NCBI GenBank assembly: GCA_016763255.1
Contig: JAESUA010000332.1
Span: 1 to 12,189, forward strand
Length of the DNA: 12,189 nt
Reading direction: 5' to 3'
DNA from: Magnetovibrio sp.
GTDB lineage: Bacteria > Pseudomonadota > Alphaproteobacteria > Rhodospirillales > Magnetovibrionaceae
Under the pieces are notes generated by a model that was given only the letters and a program-made list of their open reading frames with translations, made no database searches and was not told the DNA's origin. Positions 1-5,801 of the stretch are shown here, piece after piece. The position numbers and the translations under genes are program-made. Numbering within the stretch: the stretch's first letter is position 1; every line of letters begins with the position of its first letter.

Positions 1-561
1 AAGGTCGACATGATCATCATCGGTGGCGGCATGGCCAACACCTTCTTGTTCGCCAACGGCCACGATGTCGGCAAATCGTTGTGCGAAAAAGACATGGCTG
101 AAGAAGCCCGCAAGGTGGTCGCCAGCGCCGCCGCAAACGGTTGTGAAATCGTTTTGCCGGTGGACGTGGTGGTCGCGGCTGAATTTGCCGAAAATGCCGA
201 AAACAAGGTCGTCGGCATCGATGAGATCCCCGCCGATATGATGGCCCTGGACATTGGTCCGGCCTCCATCGCGGATGTGGTAAAACGCCTCGAAGGCTGC
301 AAGACCCTGGTGTGGAACGGTCCCTTCGGTGCGTTTGAAATCGAACCGTTTGACAAAGGCACCAACGCCGCCGCCCAGGCCGCGGCGCGGTTGACCAAGG
401 CTGGATCGTTGCTGTCGGTTGCCGGCGGTGGCGATACGGTTGCGGCGCTGGCCAAGGCCGGTGCGGCGGATGATTTCACCTACATTTCGACCGCGGGCGG
501 CGCGTTCCTTGAATGGATCGAAGGCAAGGTTTTGCCGGGCGTGGCGGCGCTGGAAGGCTAA
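1..561 (+). CDS. pgk: Phosphoglycerate kinase, C-terminal part (5' truncated by window edge)
   Basis: Phosphoglycerate kinase transfers a phosphate between 1,3-bisphosphoglycerate and ADP in glycolysis and the Calvin cycle; it is cytosolic. The reading frame is open from base 1 (Lys-Val-Asp-Met) and ends at TAA 559-561, giving 186 codons. A complete enzyme is about 400 residues, so the N-terminal substrate-binding half lies outside the window. What remains is the nucleotide-binding C-terminal domain: GGGMANTF near its start, the family-typical WNGPFGAFE stretch, and the glycine-rich [11 protein letters not shown] segment near the end that contacts the nucleotide phosphates, followed by [10 protein letters not shown]. 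No frameshift is visible. A strong intrinsic terminator follows 24 bases after the stop, so this is the end of its transcription unit. An internal ATG at 10 is not the true start. Confidence 0.97.
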   Translation, partial: KVDMIIIGGGMANTFLFANGHDVGKSLCEKDMAEEARKVVASAAANGCEIVLPVDVVVAAEFAENAENKVVGIDEIPADMMALDIGPASIADVVKRLEGCKTLVWNGPFGAFEIEPFDKGTNAAAQAAARLTKAGSLLSVAGGGDTVAALAKAGAADDFTYISTAGGAFLEWIEGKVLPGVAALEG

Positions 562-584
562 ACCCATCCTTCAAACCTAATCAG

Positions 585-624
585 AAGACGCCCCCCTGGT
601 AGGACCCGCGGGGGCGTCTTTTTT
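585..624 (+). terminator. Intrinsic terminator after pgk
   Basis: A perfect 11-bp stem is formed by AAGACGCCCCC (585-595) and GGGGGCGTCTT (610-620), with a 14-base loop. It runs straight into a T tract (619-624). It starts 24 bases after the pgk stop codon and should end pgk transcription efficiently. Confidence 0.93.
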
Positions 625-677
625 CGTACGGCTGCGGGTGCTTGCGGTGTAATATTCCCTTTTTTGGTGAATTGTGT

Positions 678-858
678 TATAAAAAGACGTTGATGCCTGT
701 GTTTTGGGCCGTTCATTTTGCTGAAAACACAGGCGATAGATACAAGTGTCTGGGGTCTGGAATGTAAGTAGACCCTGGGTCAGCAACACAATTGTTGCTA
801 TGGATCGTTGCCCCGGTTTTAGGTGCCGGGTGTGCGGTTCTTAGAAAGGAGAGCCTAA
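678..858 (+). other. Structured leader upstream of the 71-aa gene: four successive inverted repeats
   Basis: A -10-like TATAAA lies at 678-683, without a convincing -35 box. It is followed by four perfect inverted repeats in tandem: GCCTGTGTTTT (695-705) with AAAACACAGGC (724-734); GGGTCT (753-758) with AGACCC (770-775); AGCAACA (782-788) with TGTTGCT (793-799), loop CAAT; and CCCGG (812-816) with CCGGG (826-830). A strong AAAGGAGAG ribosome binding site (845-853) and the ATG at 859 come next. None of the hairpins ends in a T tract, so they are not ordinary terminators. This could be a folded 5' untranslated region or a small RNA. I do not recognise a known riboswitch class. Confidence 0.5.
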
Positions 859-1074
859 ATGTCCGTTAATGCAGCAGGATCAGCCTCTAACGTTCAACAA
901 GCACTTGTCGCTCTGCGCCAGACCATTCAGGTGGAGCAGGTCGTGGCCGTTGCGGTGAGCGAGGCAGCCAATCAGGCCTCTCAACACGCCCAGCAAGAAG
1001 CCGTGACCCAGGACGTCCCTAAGGTTGGACCTCCGACCGATGGCCGTGGTGGGGTGATTGACGTTAAGGTCTGA
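859..1074 (+). CDS. Small alanine/glutamine-rich protein, possibly YjfB-like
   Basis: This is a 71-residue soluble protein with no signal peptide or membrane segment. The start is well supported: an AAAGGAGAG ribosome binding site at 845-853 sits 5 bases before the ATG. Residues about 8-50 form an Ala/Val/Gln-rich helical stretch (including QQALVALRQ and VVAVAVSEAA), likely amphipathic or coiled. The tail is GRGGVIDVKV. A helical body followed by a Gly then (I/V)D(V/I)(K/R)(V/L/A) ending resembles the YjfB family of putative motility proteins as I remember it, but this rests on pattern only and the function is unknown. The gene stands alone, with a structured leader upstream and its own terminator downstream. 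Its tail resembles that of the next small gene (1292-1549). Confidence 0.75.
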   Translation: MSVNAAGSASNVQQALVALRQTIQVEQVVAVAVSEAANQASQHAQQEAVTQDVPKVGPPTDGRGGVIDVKV

Positions 1075-1083
1075 GTGATAGGC

Positions 1084-1105
1084 CGTCTTCATTATCGAGG
1101 CGGCT
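1084..1105 (+). other. Small hairpin between stop codon and terminator
   Basis: GCCGTCT (1083/1084 onward) can pair with AGGCGGC (ending near 1104) with one G-U pair and a loop of about nine bases. It lies just after the stop of the 71-aa gene and before the real terminator, and may stabilise the 3' end of its mRNA. Confidence 0.35.
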
Positions 1106-1132
1106 GTCAGCAAAGACCAACCCAATGCAGGT

Positions 1133-1162
1133 CCGTTCATCCCGGCGGATGGGCGGTTTTTT
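1133..1162 (+). terminator. Intrinsic terminator of the 71-aa gene
   Basis: A 10-bp stem, CCGTTCATCC (1133-1142) with GGATGGGCGG (1147-1156), contains two G-U pairs, has a CGGC tetraloop, and is followed by six T (1157-1162). It lies about 60 bases after the stop at 1074 and isolates the small gene as its own transcription unit. Confidence 0.9.
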
Positions 1163-1291
1163 GCGTTTTATGGACGTCATTTGGTGGCGGCTCATTTTAT
1201 TGAAGTATCACGTATAGCGGACTTTTCAGGGCGGGCGCTAAATGTTAATCTGCATCCGTATTTGACGATTGTTTAAGAATTATGTGAAACA

Positions 1292-1549
1292 ATGACGGCT
1301 ATGGCTGATATTTCTAACGTCTCCACACCTATCGTACGCCCTTCCGTTTCGGGGGGCGCGCGTTCGGCTTCGTCGCATCGGGCTGCTTATGCCGATGCGG
1401 GCGATGTGTCGCGGCGCGCCAATGTTTTGAACACGGCAGAATCCCCGGAAAATCAGTCCTCTTTGAACAGACTCGATCGGGCCTTGTCGTCTGATCAACC
1501 GTTACGCGGCGATGTACCACGGGGATTTTATCTCAATATTAAAGTGTGA
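1292..1549 (+). CDS. Small hypothetical protein with an RG...LNIKV tail
   Basis: This is an 85-residue protein, rich in Ser, Arg and Ala and probably largely disordered, with no signal peptide or membrane helix. I do not recognise a family. The end, DVPRGFYLNIKV, has the same shape as the end of the upstream small protein (RGGVIDVKV): Arg-Gly, two or three residues, then an aliphatic residue, Asp/Asn, an aliphatic residue, Lys and Val. This suggests the tail is a functional motif while the body varies. The start is uncertain. ATG 1292 has no clear Shine-Dalgarno sequence; ATG 1301 is an in-frame alternative three codons later. A terminator 24 bases downstream supports a real transcription unit. 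The 217-base gap before it (1075-1291) holds only the preceding hairpin and terminator and no clear promoter. Confidence 0.65.
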   Translation: MTAMADISNVSTPIVRPSVSGGARSASSHRAAYADAGDVSRRANVLNTAESPENQSSLNRLDRALSSDQPLRGDVPRGFYLNIKV

Positions 1550-1572
1550 TGAGCATTTTCAAAGAATGCAGC

Positions 1573-1596
1573 AGGCCCCAAATCGGGGCTTTTTTT
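1573..1596 (+). terminator. Intrinsic terminator of the 85-aa gene
   Basis: AGGCCCC (1573-1579) pairs with GGGGCTT (1585-1591), with one G-U pair and a five-base loop. It is followed by an uninterrupted T run (1590-1596). It ends transcription of the small gene at 1292-1549. Confidence 0.9.
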
Positions 1597-1654
1597 ATGC
1601 CTGGGCCGACCCTATGTAAAAGAAGGAGCACTCGCCAAAGACGAAAGGTTGCCC

Positions 1655-1873
1655 ATGACCACCCACATTGAACTTGCCGCTAATCTTCTGCGTAATGCGG
1701 CAGTCTTTTTTCGCGATATCGGGGCACAAAATCCCGACCTACGAGAGCAAATGGCCGTCAACGCCCGGACCTATGATGCGGTGGCGGAAATGGTTGAAAA
1801 AAATCCTGACGGCGCGATGCCGGTGTCCGATGGCGGTGTTAGCCCTCCTCCGATTGACGGCATTCCTTCCTAA
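1655..1873 (+). CDS. Small helical hypothetical protein, 72 aa
   Basis: This is a 72-residue cytosolic protein of unknown function. I chose ATG 1655 because AAAGG at 1644-1648 is correctly spaced from it; a TTG at 1649 is an in-frame alternative but overlaps that site. Residues about 1-50 should form two amphipathic helices (HIELAANLLRNAAVFFRDIG, then QMAVNARTYDAVAEMVEKNP) with a short Asn-Pro turn between. The last 20 residues are Gly/Pro/Ser-rich and probably unstructured. No cysteine or metal-binding motif is visible. It has no obvious promoter or terminator of its own, and its stop lies one base from the stop of the cytochrome-like relic on the opposite strand. I do not recognise the family. 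Confidence 0.65.
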   Translation: MTTHIELAANLLRNAAVFFRDIGAQNPDLREQMAVNARTYDAVAEMVEKNPDGAMPVSDGGVSPPPIDGIPS

Positions 1874-1874
1874 A

Positions 1875-1935
1875 TTAGCGAATACGATAACCGTCGTGGC
1901 AGGCATTGCACACGGCGCTCACGTCCTGTAGGGCG
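1875..1935 (-). pseudogene. Relic of a cytochrome c'-type gene, C-terminal heme motif only
   Basis: On the minus strand the last codons before TAA (1875-1877) read ALQDVSAVCNACHDGYRIR. CxxCH (codons at 1896-1910), with Tyr-Arg a few residues later and the protein end just beyond, is the signature of class II cytochromes c (cytochrome c'), where the covalent heme site sits at the extreme C-terminus and CxxCHxxYR/K is usual. The four-helix-bundle body is missing: reading further upstream, the frame becomes antisense to a Crp-like HTH tail. The right-hand boundary given is my estimate of the junction. No start codon or ribosome binding site is associated. In a living gene this would be a periplasmic heme protein. 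The identification is a motif match only. Confidence 0.6.
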
Positions 1936-2088
1936 GATGGACAAACTCGGTATCGCTTGGCGGGGACGTGGAAGGGCTTTGCCCAAGACGTCGGGTTGAC
2001 CCATGAGGCCTTGTCCCGGGCTTTGAAGCGGCTTGAAGTCGATGGGCGACTGCGCCGTGAGGGCCTATCGGTGGATCTGGGTCCTTAA
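1936..2088 (+). pseudogene. Relic of a Crp/Fnr-family regulator, C-terminal winged-helix HTH only
   Basis: The plus-strand frame ending at TAA 2086-2088 encodes YRLAGTWKGFAQDVGLTHEA followed by LSRALKRLEVDGRLRREG and a short strand. This matches the Crp/Fnr DNA-binding domain: the wing strand, the first HTH helix FAQDVGLT, the recognition helix HEALSRALKRLE, and the terminal wing. The cyclic-nucleotide-like sensor domain of about 140 residues is absent. Upstream the frame reads back through the cytochrome relic and reaches a stop, with no ribosome binding site, so this is unlikely to be translated. The left boundary is estimated. Its TAA overlaps the ftsY stop codon of the opposite strand by two bases. 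Confidence 0.65.
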
Positions 2089-2999
2089 AGGCCCATCAGG
2101 TTGCGGGCAAAATCTTGGGCTGAAAACGGTTGTAAATCGTCGGCCCCTTCGCCCACACCGATGGCGTGCACCGGCAGTTGGGACTTATCGGCAAGCGCCA
2201 CCACCACGCCGCCTTTGGCGGTGCCGTCGAGTTTGGTCATCACCAAACCGGTGACATTGACGGCCTGTTTGAAGGTTTCCACCTGGGCATGGGCGTTTTG
2301 GCCCACCGTGGCGTCGAGCACCAGCAAAACGTCATGCGGGGCCTGCGCGTTGACCTTTTTGATTACCCGAACAATTTTTTCCAACTCTTCCATCAAGTGG
2401 GTTTTGTTTTGCAAGCGTCCGGCGGTGTCGATCAACAACACATCGACCCCGGCATCGCGGGCCTGTTCCATGGCGTCATAAGCCAGCCCTGCGGCATCCG
2501 CGCCGATGTCGCTGGCGATCACCGGGGTGCCCGTGCGTTGGCCCCAGACTTGAAGCTGCTCAATGGCGGCGGCGCGAAAGGTATCGCCCGCAGCCATCAT
2601 GACTTTTTTACCTTGATCGGTGTATTGCTTGGCGAGCTTGCCGATGGTTGTGGTCTTGCCCGATCCGTTAACGCCGCACACCAAAATCACGTGGGGTTTG
2701 AGGTCCATGCGGATGTCCAGCGGCTTGGCGACCGGCTCCAAGATGGCTGTGATGTCTTTGGCAAAGGCGTCGCGGACCTCTTGGGCGCTGATTTCTTGAT
2801 CAAAGCGGGTCTTGGCGAGGCCGGCGGCCAGCTTGGCCGATGTGGCGACGCCCAGATCGGCGGTGATCAAAACGTCTTCCAGCTCTTCCAGCGTTTCGTC
2901 ATCAAGACGGCGTTTGCCGGTGAACAGATTGCCGATACCGCCACTGATGCGACCAGACGTTTTGCCCAGCCCGGCCTTTAATTTTTGAAACCAACTCAT
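2085..2999 (-). CDS. ftsY: Signal recognition particle receptor FtsY
   Basis: FtsY is the membrane-associated SRP receptor GTPase. It docks Ffh-ribosome-nascent-chain complexes at the SecYEG translocon. The 304-residue protein has the helical N domain (about 1-95) and the G domain with G1 GVNGSGKT (109-116), GDTFRAAAIEQL (138-149), G3 DTAGR (191-195), G4 TKLDG (255-259) and the closing GVGEGADDLQPF. The N-terminus (MSWFQKLKAGLGKTSGRISG) is the amphipathic lipid-binding helix. The long acidic A domain of E. coli FtsY is missing, which is normal for many alphaproteobacteria. It is the last gene of dapF-mtaB-ftsY; its ATG follows the mtaB stop with no gap, suggesting translational coupling. No clear terminator follows. 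Confidence 0.98.
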   Translation of the reverse strand: MSWFQKLKAGLGKTSGRISGGIGNLFTGKRRLDDETLEELEDVLITADLGVATSAKLAAGLAKTRFDQEISAQEVRDAFAKDITAILEPVAKPLDIRMDLKPHVILVCGVNGSGKTTTIGKLAKQYTDQGKKVMMAAGDTFRAAAIEQLQVWGQRTGTPVIASDIGADAAGLAYDAMEQARDAGVDVLLIDTAGRLQNKTHLMEELEKIVRVIKKVNAQAPHDVLLVLDATVGQNAHAQVETFKQAVNVTGLVMTKLDGTAKGGVVVALADKSQLPVHAIGVGEGADDLQPFSAQDFARNLMGL

Positions 3000-4304
3000 T
3001 TATTCAGCAGCCCGTGATCTATGGTGGGTGAGGAGTTCGCCATCATGATGTCTGTCAAGATGGACCCGTTCAATAGCACCCGGTGTGGCGGTGCCATCCA
3101 AGCGCACCGGGGCAAAGGTCTCGGTGCGGCCAAAATCGGGTTTTTCCACCAAGACCGCCTGGGTTGTGGCGCAAAGGCTTTGTAGGTGGGTGGATAAATT
3201 GTCGTCGCCCAATTGGCGCAAACGTTTGGCCCGGGCCTTGGCGATAGGTCCTGGAACTTGCGGCATGCGTTCGGCGGCGGTGCCGGGACGTGTCGAATAA
3301 GGGAATACGTGCAGGTATTGCAGTCCCATGGCCTTGATATTGGCCAAGGTGGTCTCGAACATGTCATCGGTTTCGGTGGGAAAACCGGCGATCAAATCGG
3401 CACCGAAGACCACACCCGGGCGGGCCAAACGGGCGCGCTTCACGAGCGATTTTACATCCCCCACCAAATGGCGGCGCTTCATGCGTTTGAGCACCATATC
3501 TTCGGCGGCCTGCAGGCTCAGATGCAGATGCGGCATCAGCCGCGGCTGAGCGCCCAACAGCGCAAAAAAATCATCATCCAAGCGCGCCGGGTCGAGCGAG
3601 CTTAAGCGCAAACGGGCTAAATCCGGGACCCCATCAAGAATGCCTTTAATGACGGCTGTTAGGCCGGTGCCGTGTTCGCCACACAGGCCGATGTCGGATC
3701 CATAAGCCGCGATGTCGACCCCGGTGAGCACCACTTCAAGGTGTCCGGCGGCGACCAACTTTTTCACCTGGGTGACGATTTGATCTAATGGCACCGAACG
3801 GTTGGGTCCGCGTGCGGCGGGAATGATGCAAAACGTGCAATCGTTATCACAGCCCTGCTGAACCATCACAAAGGCCCGCGTGCGACCATCCAGACCCGAT
3901 ACCAAATGCCCGGCGGTTTCACGCACTTCGTTGATGTCGGAGACAATGATCGAGGTGGCTTCGTTCTGGCCGTGTCCGGCGATGGCGCCAAACAGCTTTG
4001 CGCCGTCGAGTTTTTCGGCGTTACCGACGACCCGTTCGACCTCGTCCATGGCGGCAAATTTGGTGGGGTCGAGCTGGGCCGCGCAACCGGTGACGATGAT
4101 CCGTGCGGTGGGCCGTTCGCGTTTGAGGCGGCGGATGGTTTGGCGCGCCTGGCGTTCGGCCTCGGCCGTCACGGCGCAGGTGTTGATGATCACCGTGTCG
4201 GTGATACCGGCCTTGTCCATTTCTTCACGCATGACTTCGGATTCAAGGGTGTTGAGACGACAGCCCAGCGTGATGATGTCGGTTTTTTGCTCGCGGGTGC
4301 TCAT
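3000..4304 (-). CDS. mtaB: tRNA (N6-threonylcarbamoyladenosine-37) methylthiotransferase MtaB
   Basis: MtaB is a radical-SAM enzyme that adds a methylthio group to t6A37, giving ms2t6A in tRNAs reading ANN codons. The 434-residue protein shows the three methylthiotransferase modules. The N-terminal UPF0004 domain has cluster cysteines C15 (LGCRLN), C43 (INTCAVT) and C74 (VTGCAAQ). The radical-SAM core has CDNDCTFC (C152, C156, C159). A C-terminal TRAM-like domain (about 370-430) should bind RNA. I prefer MtaB over MiaB because of the short N-terminus with LGCRLN and the overall length. Its ATG (4304) overlaps the dapF stop by four bases (ATGA), and its stop abuts the ftsY start. All catalytic cysteines are present. 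Confidence 0.94.
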   Translation of the reverse strand: MSTREQKTDIITLGCRLNTLESEVMREEMDKAGITDTVIINTCAVTAEAERQARQTIRRLKRERPTARIIVTGCAAQLDPTKFAAMDEVERVVGNAEKLDGAKLFGAIAGHGQNEATSIIVSDINEVRETAGHLVSGLDGRTRAFVMVQQGCDNDCTFCIIPAARGPNRSVPLDQIVTQVKKLVAAGHLEVVLTGVDIAAYGSDIGLCGEHGTGLTAVIKGILDGVPDLARLRLSSLDPARLDDDFFALLGAQPRLMPHLHLSLQAAEDMVLKRMKRRHLVGDVKSLVKRARLARPGVVFGADLIAGFPTETDDMFETTLANIKAMGLQYLHVFPYSTRPGTAAERMPQVPGPIAKARAKRLRQLGDDNLSTHLQSLCATTQAVLVEKPDFGRTETFAPVRLDGTATPGAIERVHLDRHHDGELLTHHRSRAAE

Positions 4305-5143
4305 GATGAGCTTGCCAACAAGTCGGGATCAATGGTGCCGCGAAAACTGGTGGCCACCGGGCCGGTCATTAAGACGTTGTTGTCGGGCATCCATTCGATG
4401 CTGAGCGTGCCGCCGTCTAAAATGACCTCGGCCTTGCGTCCGGTTAGCTCACGTCTGGCGGTGGCGACCAACGCCGCACAGGCCCCCGATCCGCAGGCCT
4501 GGGTGATGCCGACACCGCGTTCCCACACCCGCATGCGGATGCGATCATGGGATAAAACTTGCACCGCCTCGACGTTGGTGCGTTCAGGGAACAGTTTGTC
4601 GGTTTCGATCATCGGGCCGAAAACATCCAGGTCGATGGCTTGGGCATCGTCAACTATGAATACCGCGTGGGGGTTACCCATGTTGACGCCGACCGGGTTT
4701 TTCAGCGGCCCGGCTTCGATTTCAAGATTTTCGGTATCGTGGGCCTTGGCCAACGGCAAATCTCGCCAGTCGAGACGCGCGGGCCCCATATCGACACTGT
4801 ACAGGCCTGCACCGACGTTTTCGCAATCGAGCATACCGGAAATGGTTTCAACGATCATATGGGCTGTATTGCGTTCTGTCATCATCAAGCTGGCCACGCA
4901 GCGGGTCGCGTTGCCGCAAGCCCCGGATTCAGATCCGTCCGGGTTGTAAATGCGCATAAATACATCGGAGAGGTCACCGGGTGGGTTTTCCAGCACGATC
5001 AATTGATCACAGCCGATGCCGCGGTGGCGCTCGGCGATGGCGCGTACAGCACCGCGTGGCAGGGAAAAACCGCTGCCACGACCATCAAGGATGACGAAGT
5101 CGTTGCCGAGTCCGTGCATCTTTATGAAATCAAGTGCGCTCAT
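4301..5143 (-). CDS. dapF: Diaminopimelate epimerase
   Basis: DapF converts LL- to meso-diaminopimelate, the precursor of lysine and of the peptidoglycan cross-link. It is a cytosolic, cofactor-independent two-base enzyme. The 280-residue protein begins with the family hallmark FIKMHGLGNDFVILDG. Both catalytic cysteines are in their motifs: C76 in GACGNATRC and C217 in ACGSGACAA. NMGNPHAV and the PERTNVE segment are also in place. The start at 5143 fits the family N-terminus but has no Shine-Dalgarno sequence: the six bases before ATG are GCCCCC, preceded by TATATA. Translation may therefore be leaderless. It is the first gene of the operon and overlaps mtaB by four bases. Confidence 0.97.
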   Translation of the reverse strand: MSALDFIKMHGLGNDFVILDGRGSGFSLPRGAVRAIAERHRGIGCDQLIVLENPPGDLSDVFMRIYNPDGSESGACGNATRCVASLMMTERNTAHMIVETISGMLDCENVGAGLYSVDMGPARLDWRDLPLAKAHDTENLEIEAGPLKNPVGVNMGNPHAVFIVDDAQAIDLDVFGPMIETDKLFPERTNVEAVQVLSHDRIRMRVWERGVGITQACGSGACAALVATARRELTGRKAEVILDGGTLSIEWMPDNNVLMTGPVATSFRGTIDPDLLASSS

Positions 5144-5149
5144 GGGGGC

Positions 5150-5178
5150 TATATATGGCGCAAACGGCCCTCAAGTCC
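5150..5178 (-). promoter_or_regulatory. Candidate promoter for dapF-mtaB-ftsY
   Basis: On the minus strand a TATATA -10 element (5155-5150) lies 17 bases from GGACTT (5178-5173), a weak -35 match. The -10 ends six bases before the dapF ATG, so a usual start-site distance would place +1 at the A of ATG. The position is what suggests function; the -35 is poor. Confidence 0.45.
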
Positions 5179-5218
5179 AGCTTCATGGGCAACCTTCATG
5201 ACCAACGGGGCGAGGGTG

Positions 5219-5677
5219 TTAAAGCTTAACGCCTCCATCACTGTTGGCGAGGGTTTCGATCAATTCAAACACATCGCGTTTCAGGCGGGGGTCCTTTATC
5301 GTAATGTAGGCTTGTAAAAACTGTTGTTTTTCCAGCTCTTCGCTGTGGGCAGCGGGGCTATTTTGGATGTCGATGTCCGTCATATAAAAATAGCCGATGG
5401 TCATGCCGGTCACGCTGGAAATGTGAAACAGGTGGCTGGAATAAATGCGCTGATCGCCACGCTCCAATCGGCCCGTTGTCCCCAACGTAAAGCCTGCCTG
5501 TCGATCCAAGGTCGCGGCGCTCATGCCCAAGCCATGACGCAGGGCCTTGATGCGCTGGGGCATGGAATTATCGAGTTCGTCGCTGTCGAACGTATTGTTA
5601 TGTAGGTGCGTAGACTGAGCAACAGGCATATTGCCAATCTTCGATGGCTCTGTATGCTTATCAGGTGTGGTGGCCAT
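5219..5677 (-). CDS. XRE-family HTH transcriptional regulator (first of a related pair)
   Basis: This is a 152-residue DNA-binding protein. A polar, probably disordered N-terminus (1-38) is followed by an XRE/Cro-CI-type HTH (about 40-95: RIKALRHGLGMSAATLDRQA, then TTGRLERGDQRI, then LFHISSVTGMTIGYFY). A C-terminal helix with YITIKDPRLKRDVFELIETL follows. The HTH plus this tail matches the widespread alphaproteobacterial SinR-like family, whose members end in a similar Y..I..P..R..(V/I) helix. The start is supported by a GGGGG ribosome binding site about 10 bases upstream. The HTH is more divergent than in its neighbour at 5802-6239, with RLERG where the family usually has a QKYEKG-like motif. 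The target and signal are unknown; autoregulation is plausible given the repeats upstream. Confidence 0.85.
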   Translation of the reverse strand: MATTPDKHTEPSKIGNMPVAQSTHLHNNTFDSDELDNSMPQRIKALRHGLGMSAATLDRQAGFTLGTTGRLERGDQRIYSSHLFHISSVTGMTIGYFYMTDIDIQNSPAAHSEELEKQQFLQAYITIKDPRLKRDVFELIETLANSDGGVKL

Positions 5678-5801
5678 TGAGCGTCATCCCCCGTATAAAA
5701 GACGCTTTTGATGAGTTGTATATGCGTCATTATATATTATACGAGTTGCACGCTTATTAGTACATCGTTTGAATTAATACACTTCCGGAGTGTATTCAAA
5801 A
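5678..5801 (-). promoter_or_regulatory. AT-rich repeat-containing spacer with promoter-like TATAAT between the two XRE genes
   Basis: On the minus strand a TATAAT box is centred near 5738, within an AT run (5729-5741), without a clear -35. Repeats surround it: CGTATAA (5692-5698) is inverted at TTATACG (5737-5743); GAGTTG occurs at 5713-5718 and again at 5743-5748, exactly 30 bp apart on the same face of the helix; and GCGTC/GACGC half-sites lie at 5681, 5701 and 5724. This looks like an operator region for one of the adjacent regulators. Confidence 0.45.
5776..5796. repeat. 8-bp inverted repeat just after the second XRE gene
   Basis: AATACACT (5776-5783) is perfectly inverted as AGTGTATT (5789-5796), with a five-base centre TCCGG. 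It starts six bases beyond the stop of the 5802-6239 gene. No T tract follows on the minus strand, so it is a weak terminator at best. It may be an operator: the half-site AATACAC recurs at 6345-6351 upstream of the same gene. Confidence 0.5.

Noticed and set aside
577..789. Minus-strand 70-codon open frame after pgk
   Set aside because: It covers the pgk terminator and the hairpins of the structured leader, has no ribosome binding site and no recognisable protein character.
2166..2981. Plus-strand 271-codon open frame opposite ftsY, and similar long frames opposite mtaB, dapF, rimM and leuC
   Set aside because: They are mirror frames of strongly recognised genes in GC-rich DNA, with low-complexity Gly/His-rich translations and no ribosome binding sites.
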